Source: Tipula vernalis (taxonomy: Eukaryota > Arthropoda > Insecta > Diptera > Tipulidae). From it: a stretch of 64,000 nucleotides of DNA. Under the pieces are notes generated by a model that saw only the letters and a program-made list of their open reading frames with translations, was not told the origin of the DNA and did no database searches. The DNA lies in assembly GCA_958295665.1 (NCBI GenBank), contig OY282558.1:327085106-327149105 (forward strand), given 5' to 3'. How positions within the stretch are numbered: the first letter of the stretch is position 1; every line of letters starts with the position of its first letter. Both the position numbers and the translations under genes were made by a program. Shown piece after piece: positions 34,151 through 46,191 of this stretch.

Positions 34151-35580
34151 CTTTCTTAAACGAGTCTCTCGACATGGGAAAATTAAAAACTCCAAACACT
34201 GAATTAAATACCCGCAATGCTCTCAAGATTGTTTCGTTGTATTAAGATAAATATCACGGATGAATATGGCTGATGCTATAATACGTCGAAATTCAGTAGC
34301 CTGGGCAGACGGTATGCGTAGAAGTGCGTATAAAATAATCTGAACACTCTCTATTCTAACCAAATGATAAGTGGTGACCATACCGGGGATACATACTCTA
34401 CAATAGAACGAACAAAAGAATCGTACAGTGATGTTAGAGTAATCGGGTCGGTAAAGTCGTTACAGTTCCACTCAATGAAGCTCAACATAATGTATGACTT
34501 GGTAAAGATGGCATTACCCAGATTAAACCCAAACATTATATCCAGATCGGATATGAACTCAACTCTGTCAACATTGTCATTATACATATGATCTTGATAA
34601 AAAATAGGTAACCGAATGCGAGTCCGACCAACTACGACATCTATTCAATCGGACATGCTGTTAACTCGGGCGAAAATTTTCGACTACCTTTAGATACGCC
34701 AGAAGTCACGTGAAATACCTAGGAACAAGAATCAAAAGTCATAATGGATTGCTAGCGGTCGGAAAGGTAAGAAAGCAACCATTCAATTGTGATAAACTGG
34801 CAATTTAAGTGCATTAACTTGGTGATATGGATTTTGTGGTCGGTGTTATCAAAAGGCTTCGTAAAATCAATATAAAGACCGTCCAGTTGCTTTTTGAGTT
34901 TAGAATCAAGTTTAGTCTCTGTGGATTTGCCAGGATAAAACTCATGCTGAGCAGGAGAAATAAATGATTTAGTATGGAAAAGAAAGACCCTGTGAACAGC
35001 CGGGGTATGACAGAGAGAATGGCAATTCCCCAATAATTACTTACCTCGTTTCTTCTATCTGCCTTGAAAATGGAATGGATACAGAAAATTTTCTAAGGTT
35101 CGGGAAAAAAACTCTCTAGGTAGAGTTCCATTAAACAAAGATGGGACAAAGCTTCTGCACAATACTTGGTAAGGATCGGCGGAATACCATCGTAACCAGC
35201 ACCCTTATTAAAATCAAGATTAAGCAAGTAATCACGAAATAGTCCACCGAACTGTGAGCGCTTAAAGACATAGTAGAGGCGTCATAGCTGGTTCGTATAC
35301 TGATGCAAAAAGCTAGCAAACAAATTGCAGATTTGCGAGGGCTGAGTGGAGGTGTAGTAAGTCACGATATACACGATGAATATGTAGTAAGTCATAGGTG
35401 ACGGAAAACAACCACTTTCCCGGGCTCTATCAAAACCGGGATAAAATTGTACTCTGTACCGCAAGTATATGGAATGAAACATATTGCGACGTTTCTCGAA
35501 TCAATATTTTCACTCGAGCGACTCAACACCACTTTGAAGAAATACTGTAGATAAATCTGTAAGTATTCTCCCATCCGTCG
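34150..35580 (-). pseudogene. Jockey/CR1-like reverse transcriptase relic
   Basis: Minus-strand reading. Around 35330: QICNLFASF. At 35220-35050: a GAGYDGIPPILTKYC block (RT entry, DGIPP), PIFKAD and NYWGIAILSVIPRLF (NYRPISIL). From 35033: AQHEFYPGKSTETKL (HGFxPGRSTxTNL), LYIDFTKPFDNTDHKI (first catalytic Asp), then WLLSYLSDR and FHVTSGVSKGS (VxSGVPQGS). From 34587: the thumb, with YDSFVRSIVEYVSPVWSP, then a degenerate YxxRLxLLxL block near 34300. Many frameshifts. The catalytic ADD box is not evident. Lies inside the giant intron, antisense to the gene. Confidence 0.75.
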
Positions 35581-35935
35581 TTTTTACACAACGTTATAGT
35601 TGAACAACCGAAGATTTATTTGCGTAAAACAATTAAAGCACTTCCGATCGTTCTTTTGGCGTATATCGCTCCATAACAAATTGTTCATCTATACAAAAAG
35701 TCAAATCGGACTCAGGAATGTCCAAAAATATGAAAATGGCCCCACCTTTTGATCGTTCATTTGGATCGGCCTTAATATGGCTTACAGAATTTCGTAGTGT
35801 TTGCTAGAAATTAATTCCCTTTTAGTCTCCTTTGTTCTCAGCTTAAATATCTCCTCTTATGATGTCGCCTTCGCCTTTTGCCGGCGATTTAAATTCGGAG
35901 ACAATAATCAACTTGACACAAAACCACTTGCGAAA

Positions 35936-36536
35936 TTAGATACAAAAGAAAGTCATTTCTTCATCGAATTGTGACTGGCGATGAAAAATGGATCTATTTT
36001 CATAATCCAAACTACAAAAAGTATGCAAAGCCAAGTCGCTTCGGACGGAAGACAATGCCCTGTATTTGGCGGGATCAGAAGCGTGTGATTTATTTTGAGC
36101 TGCTAAAACGTAGTGAAACACTAAATACTAAACGCTACCAATGATCTCGCTAACAAATGATCAATTTGCTTCACGACAATGCACCATCACACAAAGCAAA
36201 ACCGGTCAAGGAAACGTTAGAAGCACTTGATTGGGAAATTCTTTCATCGGGCTCTGTCCTCCGTCCGATTATCACTTATCACAAATCGATGGGGCACGGG
36301 CTTTCTAAGGAGCACTTCACCTCCTACGAAAATGTACGAGAATGGCTCGATAACTGGTTTGCCTCAGAAGAAGAACAGTTTTTTTGGCGTGACATCCATG
36401 CATTACCAGAAAGATGGGAAAAATGTATAACTAATAATGGACAAAACTTTGAATAAAATACTCTTAACCATTATCATACGATGAACGTGCACCTTTTACT
36501 AAAAAATTCCGGTTTCATATTTATACACCTGGTATA
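35936..36536 (+). mobile_element. Mariner relic, 3' half with terminal repeat
   Basis: Plus-strand reading from about 35965 gives HRIVTGDEKWIYFHNPNYKK (first Asp), then QKRVIYFELLKRSET, then from 36157 LLHDNAPSHKAKPVKETLEA (second Asp). The third block is destroyed by small shifts near 36250-36290, and the frame recovers at GLSKEHFTSYENVREWLDNW and ends with LPERWEKCITNNGQNFE. After the stop, ACCAGGTGTATAAATATGAA (reading inward from about 36533) looks like a mariner terminal repeat next to TA. The 5' half is absent or replaced by unrelated sequence. A different subfamily from 24909-26051. Confidence 0.75.
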
Positions 36537-36539
36537 AAG

Positions 36540-39320
36540 ATTAAAGATTAATTCTAGATTGTATCCAATTTTTACCGGCTTAAATGCTGCTCAGAAACTC
36601 TTAAATGCAAACATTTCTATGCAAAACTCACTCTTCTGGAATTAATTTTTTATTTTTTTATTTTTAATTTTATTCTTTACTGTGACCAAATAAATGTTGT
36701 AACTTATTTTTTTGTGGTTGAGTTTGCATATTTAATTTAATTTAATTAAACTTCTTCAGGCACAAAAATAAACTTAAGTTATACCTCTTTGGGGCTTAAT
36801 AATTTGGCTTTTCTCCATTGTACATTCGCCTTGTTTTAAAATAGTTTCATGCTTGTAAGTACGGAGTCCTTTATCTTAGATTATACTACAAATGTAACAA
36901 TGCAATCACCATCCAAATAGAAAACCGAAGGGATGCAGTTTTTTTTTTTTGGATTAACAAACCTTCGGGTTGCCCGAATATAGAGAAGATTTCAGCTTTT
37001 AACAATCTCAGAATTTTTTAAAAATGGGTTAGTGGCGATATCCCAAAAAACCTCCCCAAAAAAAACAAATTTTATAGAGAAACATTTCTTAACCGATGGT
37101 CCGTGACTATTTCTATTGGTTCGCGGAAAGTCGTATACGTATTGAAATTTCTCAATTTTTTTTCCAATTATTTTCGAAAACTAAAATGTAGAATTGCAAA
37201 AATTTAAGCTGGGTTCCTTATTTAAATTCGTAGATCAAGTACGTTTTGAAATCTGAAATCAGATTGATCTGAATTAAGAACCAGAGCCCTTACTTTCCTT
37301 AGATTTCCATGGCTAGAAGGCATAGAAAGAAATAGGAAAATAATATTACAAATTTACGATAGACAATTTCTCCTGAATTAGCTGCTGCGTATTGTCTGTT
37401 GCAAGTAGTGCAATTTTTAAATTTTCATTCATGTAATGTACTTGGACTAACTGTGTGCCTCAGGACAATTTTTTTGTCTAAATTTTAGACTTTTCATTTA
37501 AGTACATCTTACGCTATTCACCACCAGGCACGAGTTTTTATTTCCTCTAAGGATAATGAGTAATGATGGATCCAGTTTTTCCAACAATATTATTTAGCGT
37601 AATTGAAGTATAATCTTGTGTGAAAATATTGAACGAGAAATTGTGGGCGACACAAAAGATTTATGCACATTGTGATGGCTTAGCTCTCGAACAGTGTTGA
37701 TCGTTTTGAATTATTGTCGAGAATGAGAAACAAATTATAAGTATATAAATGAAAAGTCCTCTTTACTTTAATCTTTGACAGATCTTTTTTGCTCATTCTA
37801 AAATATCCAACCTTCAGCAGCAATTAGCATTAAAAAGCGCCTCTTGTCTTTCTCTATCGGATATGTGACCTTGTAAAGTTTGTTGTGGCACCTTAAGTTT
37901 CCTTGCAGGTTTTTTTTTTTTGGTTAAGTGAAGCGTTACTATAGTTTAAAGCATTTTTAGAAAATACGAATTTTTGAGTTCAAAAAACGTTCTGAAACAT
38001 CTGCAAAATACTGATACATATTGTCATCCACGTCACAATATTTACTGTGCTATTCTCTAAATGTTTGTGAAGCACCTTAATGTTTCGGTCACGAAAAGGA
38101 ATTGCCGCAGAGAGCCTGGGATATACCTTCATGCTAATATGTTAACAGTATACGGAAAAAAAATCCCAACAACAATTAGTGTAGAAAGAATAATGAACTT
38201 AAAATACAGGAAATCCTCGTAACTTTTATAACACGGTTCACAAAATGCTTAACACGTTTTGTATAACACAGTAAAATTTCCTCACTTACTTGACACACTA
38301 CTGATGGGGTTTCATTCGTTTCAGATCTGCGATACGAATTTTATGTGTTTCCTCTCCTTTTTCTTAATATATGTAAGTAGTTATGTCCTGGAGGTGCTGT
38401 CTCTTGAAGTCCTAGACTGGATGGATTAGAGGTTCGGGCTGAAATTACGTAAAGAAGATATTTCGTATAAAAATATCTGAATCTGTGCATCAAATAACTT
38501 ACCAATTATTGTTACAAAACATTTAAGAAGATCTCAAGCGATTGGTACAGCCGAAAACGAAAAGTATTTCTTTTCGGTTAGCTTTAGGTACCGGTTACAG
38601 ACTACTCAAAAATCCTGAGATCTAAAACAAATCCACCAAACTATCTATCTCCCATGAAAATATACCAGTCTGACATTTTAAATGGCCATTTCTATTTTTT
38701 CACCTTCAACGTTGAAATCATTCGAATTTATGAAAGCCATCAAACTGTTTAAAAAATTTGTTAAAATTACAAAATTTAACTTTAAAAATTTAAAAATTGG
38801 AAATGCAGATTTAAAGTGGTTCGACATGTTTTCATGAGACCCTTTCTATAGGAAATTGGTAAACATGCTTTCTTACAACCATCCGTTAGAAGGCATGGCA
38901 GCTAAACAATTCCTTCTTGAGAGAATGTAAACAATTTTTTTTTTTTTTTTTTGAAAATTTCAACTTTCGCAAACTCTTATTCAAGCTTTGCGTGATAGTG
39001 TGAATAAATTGAAACATATCGAATACTTATGCCTACTTCTTAGCCTTAAAATGCCACAAATTCAGTTTATAATGCGATTTTGATAAGTAAGGCATTAAAC
39101 GAACGAATTAGTCGAAAACGTCGGATGCTGCGCTCTAAATTAATATAAAAATTCTGGAAATTACATCGAAATCGTAAGTAAAAATAAAAACTTTGAACTT
39201 TTTAAAGTGAAATGATGAATATAATACGCGTATGAAGAGGCACATTCAAAACGAAACGAGACAGAAAATTGAGAGAAAATTGTCTCATTTCATGAGACAT
39301 GATCTGATCTGGATCAGATC
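36540..39320. other. Intron DNA without recognised features
   Basis: AT-rich with several poly-T runs (36941-36950, 37911-37921, 38937-38952). No coding similarity and no clear repeats. Confidence 0.45.
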
Positions 39321-40330
39321 AAACATCAAGAAATGCGGCTAATATACACACAATGACAACTTCAAAATATTCCGTAAACCAACTCAAACTAATCACACTA
39401 TACATGATTTATCACACCACCGATATCAGCATAAATTAACCGCATACGAACAATGCAGAAAACAGATTATGATGAGTAATTAACCGTCATAAAATACATA
39501 GCTATTAATAATGGATACACAGAAGACTCTGTAAACCGCATCAACCTTACGTATTCATGACGGCACGAATATACATAAATATTTCTGTCGGATGCACCCA
39601 TAATTACACATCTAACACACTAAAAATAATTATGCTTCAATATGGCTACACCTACTCCGTCCCAGTTATACTTTGCGTGAGCAATAGAGAAATTTTGTTT
39701 GAGATGTCACGTTAAAACATGAAACAGAAGTATAAAACATAAAAAAACAAAAGCATCGGCTTTTTAAATTCGTTTTTTATTGGAGTAAATTACAATGTTC
39801 GCACAAAGTTCGTATGAGTGATGATCACAGTGAGGTATAAGAGAGCATCACCGTGATTGATCAATGATCGCTCTTAGAGCACTCAGTCGTGCAACAGGTC
39901 GTAGCATTGAAAATAAATCGTAAACGTTCGTATTTATTACCAACAAAAAAAAAGAACAAGAAAGCGGAATTTACCGATGGTCATGCAATGATGGTAGAAA
40001 ATTTTATATTGGCCAAACGGGATGTTTGTTTACAGTACAATTTAAAGAGCATACAGAGGATATTAAAAAGGCGCGGAAAAGTTGTAAATCAAATTATGTA
40101 CAACATTTAGCGGACTATGGAAACACATTTACTAATCAAGACAAAAACCTACAAATTCTAATGGATAGAGTAGAAGAATTTGAACTATGCCAACAGTGCC
40201 ACAACCCATTAATTATATGACATGGTTGTGAAATTAGGAAAATAACTCATCTCAATTTAAAAAAATTTTAGTTGTACAATTACACTAACGAAGAGCGAAG
40301 CTCGAAACCGGTCTATAAAATTTTTTAAAA
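39320..40330 (+). mobile_element. Penelope-like element remnant: RT end, GIY-YIG endonuclease, 3' region
   Basis: From 39349 the plus frame reads HNDNFKIFRKPTQTNHTIHD and LSHHRYQHKLTAYEQC, the part of Penelope-like RT after the catalytic motifs; YIAINNGYTEDSVNRI follows near 39500. From 39966 to the stop at 40218-40220 is a GIY-YIG endonuclease: GIYRWSCNDGRKFYIGQTGC (Gly-Ile-Tyr and Tyr-Ile-Gly both intact), FKEH and NYVQHLADYGNTF. The frame between the domains is broken. The 3' flank contains GAAGCTCGAAACCGGTCTAT, as often seen near Penelope ends. RT fingers and palm are absent. Confidence 0.8.
40285..40315 (+). ncRNA. Hammerhead-ribozyme-like motif at the Penelope-like 3' end
   Basis: CTAACGA, then a GAGC/GCTC stem closed by a GAA loop, then GAAAC, then CGGTC. 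The layout resembles the hammerhead core CUGANGA - stem II - GAAA - stem III - UH, and small hammerhead motifs are known in terminal repeats of Penelope-like elements. Against a functional ribozyme: the invariant G of CUGA is A here, one extra A precedes stem II, and stem I is poor. At best a decayed copy. Confidence 0.3.
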
Positions 40331-40568
40331 TCTTATCACGATAAAAAAGAAATTTTGTAACTTGTTTACTGCACAAATTACAAAATTTCTTTTTCTAGTC
40401 CAAAATTCCTTCATCGCTCTAAGTAAAATCGGTACTGGACGTTTTTGTATCGCATCGCTTTAAGTATTATATCGTCGCACAATTTTTACAACAGAAAAAT
40501 AGTTTGCTTTGCAGCAAATGTTGAATGTGTCTTTGATTTTTTTTTTTTTTTACTATGGAAAATGTGTC

Positions 40569-40624
40569 TTTGATTTACATGAACTTGGACCCAGGGTTTT
40601 GATTTACATGAACTTGGACCCAGG
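40569..40624. repeat. 27-bp tandem duplication
   Basis: TTTGATTTACATGAACTTGG plus ACCCAGG occurs at 40569-40595 and 40598-40624 with no differences. Confidence 0.95.
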
Positions 40625-40671
40625 TCTTTTTTCTAATTTCCCTAATTTTGATTTCGTATGCGGTTGTGAGG

Positions 40672-41357
40672 CAGGGCCGGTTTTAACATTAAAGGGGCGC
40701 TAGGCAGCAAATATTATATGGGCCCTGCCAAAGATTGCCTATTTTTTTAAACATAAAACAATGCGACACATCAATAATGTTAGAATTATTTCTTGATACC
40801 AAGGCAGCTGGAGTTTGTTGTAAAAATAACTAATCAGAGAAGTTGTTGCTCTTTAATTTTGGAAGCGGAGCTTTAGTTTTTTCCAGTATTTGAAAAGAAA
40901 CTAGGTAGTTAGTCCTTTGGTCAGTCCTTTTATTTATTTTCCAGTTTGTATTTTATGTAAAATAGAAGCTAAAAATGAAGTTGACAGTGCTGTATTATTC
41001 AATAAAGCAATACATGCATGCTACACTTTAAATACTTCACAAAAAATATCCAATGTCCGCTTTTGATAAATTAATTTTTAAATACATCTCAAATAGGCTT
41101 CGAAAAGCCCAAAAATGAGATTTAAAAGAGGCCCTCTTAAGAAAAAAGAGATATAGGATAATTTTGAAAAGTGGTGGGTCCTCCGGTATGGTTAAGAAAA
41201 ATGCGCCAAAATTGTAATTTGTTGCAAAAAATAATATGGCGGATTTGGTAGACTGTCGAGCATGTAATTTCTTATTTTGCAACTAGCAAATCCGCCTAAG
41301 AGTCACCTAGCTAGATGGGGCCCTATGCTTCATCATTTAATGATAAATCCACGCCTG
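40672..41357. mobile_element. Non-autonomous hAT-like element
   Basis: The left end starts CAGGGCCGGTTTTAACATTA and the right end, read inward, CAGGCGTGGATTTATCATTA. Both contain a GGGGC and GGGCCC-type word a little further in, typical of an insect hAT group (CAGGGGCGG-TTTACCATTA...). Flanking octamers TTGTGAGG (40664-40671) and GTGTGACG (41358-41365) agree at 6 of 8 positions, consistent with an old 8-bp target duplication. The 686-bp interior has no transposase; an antisense open stretch at 41037-41282 has no recognisable domain. Confidence 0.7.
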
Positions 41358-41359
41358 GT

Positions 41360-42100
41360 GTGACGTTAAAGGCGAGCTTATTGACAGACAATTTTGATTC
41401 ATTTATTTCGGATAGGGAAAATATCCGCAATTGAAACAATGAGTATTGGCAGAATTCGCAATACCATATACATTATTGAATCAGGTAGTTCGTTCTTCAG
41501 CGGCTGGACTAATTGCAAACAGATATTAAATACTAAGTGACTTTTGCTCTTAATTCGGCTTAGTAGAAGGATGTAGATAAGTATACACCAATAAAAAAAT
41601 AAAAAATAAAAAAAATAGAATTAATATTCCACTGTCAAATCAACAAAATAAACTAAAGGTTAACTACCGATACATCGTTTTGTTTTTTTTTTGTTAATTA
41701 AATTACTGATTTCCAGTTTTGAGTGGAGTGAGTTAATAAATTTAACTATTTTAGAAGAATACAACAAATAGTAGAAAGTAAAAAAGTCTTTGATGGTAAA
41801 CATATCATGCTCATCCAAAGTGTAAAGTGTAAATTCGACTTAAGTTATTATTATTCCACGTGTTTGGTCGGAACAAAATAAAAAAAAAAAAACAATATGA
41901 CGATATTTTACGTGGAACTCATTGTCTGCTAACTTTACTTCGTTAAATATTACGTTAAACCAGACCGAATAGAGAAAAATTTCAAAGTGAAAAATTGGTT
42001 TTAGACGTCAAACTATAGTTAAAGCTTTTGTAAAGAACATCTGAATTATTTTTATTTAAATTAACTGATCCAAATTTAATATTTAATTATAAAACAAACA
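41360..42100. other. Intron DNA without recognised features
   Basis: AT-rich; A-runs at 41599-41613 and 41879-41891. Nothing else seen. Confidence 0.45.
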
Positions 42101-42117
42101 GGGGGGGGGGGGGGGGG
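42101..42117 (+). repeat. G17 homopolymer
   Basis: Seventeen consecutive G on the plus strand, exceptional in such AT-rich DNA. It abuts the GTGTA end of the repeat element that follows. Confidence 0.9.
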
Positions 42118-42392
42118 TGTAACGAAAGGCCGGTTTTTATAATCCAAGTTTTCAAAATCCCGGTTCTGCAAAAATAGAAATCCCGGTTTTGATTTTTATT
42201 TTACGCGTGTACGGGTGAACGGGTTTTAAAATTTTCCTTTACCAGGATTTTTAAAAAATAAGTACGTGTTTCAAAACCAAGATTTTGAAAACCAGAATTT
42301 TGTAAACCGGGATTTTGAAAACCAGCATTTTAGAAACCGAGATTTTGAATCCGGGATTTTGAAAACCAGGATTTCGTAGTACACCCGTAATA
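42111..42392. mobile_element. Foldback-like element with AACCGGGATTTTGA subrepeats
   Basis: The right half (42270-42375) is a run of ~17-bp degenerate units such as TTTGTAAACCGGGATTTTGA and AAACCAGCATTTTAGA. The left half (42130-42200) carries the same unit inverted (TTCAAAATCCCGGTTCTGCA, AATCCCGGTTTTGA). The outer ends are GGGTGTA on the left and TACACCC on the right (42383-42389). Inverted arms built from tandem subrepeats match foldback architecture. No coding capacity. Confidence 0.7.
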
Positions 42393-43119
42393 GCCAAACT
42401 TTGAAAAGTCTATTGCTATAAAATTCTCCTAACAGTTACTAGAATATGCTCCTATGTAATGAGGGATGGCAGATTTCCAAAGTTGTTAAAGGGTACAAAA
42501 AAAAAAAAATGAAAATAAATATTAGACAAAGTTTCTTGAATTTCTTCTAAAACCAAATCCTTTAAATTATGTGCTCCCAGAACTTTCGAAATATTAACAA
42601 CTAAGTACTTATTTTAGTTTATTAGTAATATTGTTGTTATTAGTGAACTGACACAACAACTAAAAACATAAATGTCGTAAAAATTCGAAGTAGTCAAACT
42701 ATTTGCATCGGATGTTGTGTTTGCGATGTGTATTTTTGTTTGGTTGTGCCGAATTAAGTTATATTCTTCTGAAAAAGCTAAAATTGTTGCAAGAGGTGCA
42801 AATTGCAAAAAAGTCGTTGTTTCGCATGTTCAGAGATCATTCATAATTTTATTTCGCAACATAAGCAACATTTAATTTTCAATAACAATAAAGTCCATTT
42901 CATTTCATGGTTGCTTCATTGATTCAGTCATTCTTTCAGTGAATTTTTAAACGAGTCATATTGCTACAAAAAGTTGGATATTTTTTAGCAATATAATTAG
43001 CCTAAAAACTTTCTGACACCATGAAATCGACTTAGTCGTGTTGTTCGTTATTTAAATTGCACATATGATTTGTCTTTCTAATGCCGAATTCTTTAGGAAT
43101 AAAAAATTTCATTATCAAA

Positions 43120-43880
43120 AAAAAAATTGATTTGGATTAAGAAAATGACATTTGCATATTCTTTCGAAAAACAAATTGATTTTTTTTTTTTTTTTGATCC
43201 GGACCATTTAAGAAAAATCTGAATTTTTGGTTATGTCATATCTTTCGATTTCCAAAAAAAATCAATTTTTTTCATTTGACAAAGGACAAAATTCATATCC
43301 ATTTATATTGGTAAAAAAGAGGTTATGTCTTCTCATTTTACAACATTTTACATATTGTAGTTTGAAATCTGAACTTACCGTAAAAAGTTGGAAAATATTA
43401 ATTTATGCGATTTTAAAATTTATTTTGATGAAAACGGCTTTACACAGTAATAAAATGAGTATACGTTTACATTTCTATGTGTTTGTGAAAGTCGTATCAA
43501 ATCGACCATCGAGATTTGTTTGAAAAAAAAAAATCATTTTTTTTCGAAAGAATATGCAAATGTCATTTTCTTGATCCAAATCAATTTTTTTTGATCCGGA
43601 TGAAATTTTATATTCCCAAGAATTCGATATTAGATTAGTTTTCACAAACACATAGAAATGTAAACGTCAAAATGTGATATAAACAAAATAAATCATTTGA
43701 ATGATTTTTTCTAAATCATTTCTGGTTATATGACGGTAACTTCAGATTTTAGACTGCAATATGTAAAATGCTGTAAAAGGAGTAAACTAACCTCGCTCTT
43801 TTATTTGAATTTTAAATGAATTTCTTTTTTCTTTTGTTTCATGTCCTTTGGCACATAAAAAATTGATTTTTTTTCTATAA
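43120..43880. mobile_element. Nested long inverted repeats (palindromic MITE-like structure)
   Basis: Two inverted pairings overlap. A segment at 43130-43203 (GACATTTGCATATTCTTTCG, ending near GATCCGGA) is inverted at 43527-43606. A wider imperfect palindrome pairs about 43247-43500 with about 43630-43875: e.g. ACATTTTACATATTGTAGTT (43342-43361) faces its inverse at 43754-43773, and CATTTCTATGTGTTTGTGAA (43469-43488) faces 43641-43661. A 98-codon open stretch at 43227-43523 lies inside and shows no domain. Confidence 0.75.
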
Positions 43881-45105
43881 ATATACTCGTAATTTTTGGA
43901 AAGGATAACAATATAGAAAAGAAGGGGACTGGAGAATCACGAACCTAACGGGAGATAACCACCCAAAGCGGGACGTCTGGCATCGCTGGCCGCATTTTAT
44001 GATACCACGGGATCCGCAACAGATCAAAGTTTACATTGAAAACCATACCAAAATTTAAACCAACTTTGCTCTTGGATGAAAATATTCATGCGGGTAGTTG
44101 TTTTCATTAACGTTGCTGCACGAGCCAGATTATTTCTATCTCAACATTTCACCCAATAAAATCACGGTTTTGGTAAAAAAAAAATAAAAATTTCCCCTAC
44201 AAGCTTTCTCCTTCCTTGGGAAAATAATCTGGCAGACGACCAACATGGGAACAGAAAAAAATAGTTTACACAATAATTTTTGCCCAGTATAAATACCATA
44301 GTGGCTTATTTATGACATGACAGTTCGTCCCGTTTTATTTTGAATTAAATTAAATAAATTATATTAATTTTGAAGTTAGAGTAATGAGTGATTCTATTAA
44401 ATAATATAAATAAAAAAAATTACAAAGTGGTTGGTAAAAACTGCACTTTTCTTAAAATAAGAAGACCTCGGTTTTGCTGCATTTAAATTTAAATTCCAGC
44501 ATTTTTGATTTTTAACGGTTTATTACTTTATTTCGATGACAACTGATTTGTCTCCGTACCTTACATTTAGTACTTCATAAGCGAATAATGAAGAAACCAC
44601 CGAAATTTTATGGGAAATCATCTCTTTGATGGATGGAAAATTTGAAAAAGCACCTTAGGCGGACAATAGTGAAATATGCCCTCTTGTCCTTAACAATTGT
44701 AGACATTTGATAAGCTGCTAGTGTTACTAAAACCCAAAAATTTTAAAAATATTAAATTTTAGCATGTTTTTATCAGATTAAACGTGATAAATATGGTATA
44801 ATATAGTTTTTAAAATGTTTTTTAAGATATAATGAATAAAGCATTAAGTTTCTACCATTTTTAAGCACAATTTTCTGCCAATTAAAGAAAGAAAACTGTT
44901 CCAAATGAATCCAAATATACAAAAATCACACTTTAAACAACACGCCATAATTTGAAAAGTGAATAGACGATTTTTTGAGCAAAAATCGATTAGTGGCTAA
45001 CTTCATGCATATCAAAACTTTTTCGTTGTTTCCTTACGTGTAATTCTATAAGGTAATGAAAAAACGATAACAGGGGAAAAACCTATCACATTTACCACAG
45101 TATTG
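43880..45105. other. Intron DNA without recognised features
   Basis: A slightly GC-richer patch at 43920-44060 shows no recognised coding. The rest is AT-rich. Confidence 0.4.
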
Positions 45106-45109
45106 AGTA

Positions 45110-45655
45110 AAAGCCTAATTCAAATTGAACCTTTTACTCTTCAAATTCAACCTTTTGCATATTTAGAGGAGTTCAGTTTCAAATTAAACTATTTAAAGTT
45201 CAATCGAAACTTTTTCCAAAACAAAAGAGACCTTTTTCAACCTAAATAAAACTTTTTCGAAACCAAATAAAACATTTTCAAAATCAAAAGAAATTTAAAA
45301 AAATGGTAACCTATCAACTGCTTTTGGCAGTTTCATCAACATGTATTATTTTCAGAATTGCAAATGTGGCTGTTTCTATACTGTTATTGCCGCTATAAGT
45401 GTTTCAAGTGAAATACATCGTAACATAATTGCAAACTGAAATAGCAAAAGTGCAAAATTTGGTTTGTTCCTGCGTCCATCTGGTTATGATAAACGTGATA
45501 AAAAATTAAAATACAAATATGTTGATGAAATTGCCAAAAGAGGTTGATCCTGAAAAGAAACAAAATCATTTTTTTAAGTTTCTTTTGATTTGAAACGATT
45601 TTATTTTATTTTGAAACTGTTTTATTTGAATTTAAAAATGTTTTGGTTAAAAAAA
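45110..45655. mobile_element. Foldback-like element with TTTCAAATTAAACC-type subrepeats
   Basis: The left arm (45110-45305) is a run of degenerate ~21-bp units (CAAATTGAACCTTTTACTCT, AACCAAATAAAACATTTTCA). The right arm (45545-45655), read on the other strand, has the same kind of units and pairs closely next to the centre: AAAATCAAAAGAAATTTAAA (left) against AAATCAAAAGAAACTTAAAA (right, inverted). A central 240 bp separates them. A solo run of the same subrepeat is at about 58622-58670. Confidence 0.65.
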
Positions 45656-46191
45656 TTTTAATTCTGCGATTTTTCAAATGGCTTTATTACAACATTATTT
45701 TATTATTGAATTATATTAAACTACACAAAATATTAATTAGATTTCTTGTTATACTCTTGTTGTTAAATTCACTTAATTCGAATAATTGCTATCGCAAACT
45801 AGAGCAGACACGAATACTAAACCACAAACACATCAAACTAGACACTTGGTAATTCCAATTTTCAACACTCCCCTAACTAAAATTGATTCTTCCACAATTT
45901 TTTTTAACGTAGAATATACCTTTAGTTTCGGTCTAATGGAAGATCCGTTCGAAAACCTGATGTCACATAAAAGTGTATATCAGACTTTTGTTAATACTTA
46001 ATTCAAAAACTAAAAAGGATATCGAAAAGGTTATAATTGGTTTGAATAGCTGAAGAAAAAAAATGTTATACTACTGTAAGCAATTTCAATGTTACAATTC
46101 GAGCAGAGACAGAGAATGCTTGCGTACGTTAAAATTAGTATGGCCCCGAAAAGCGGCGCTATAGCCCGAAATTTGAGCTTTTACTTACACT

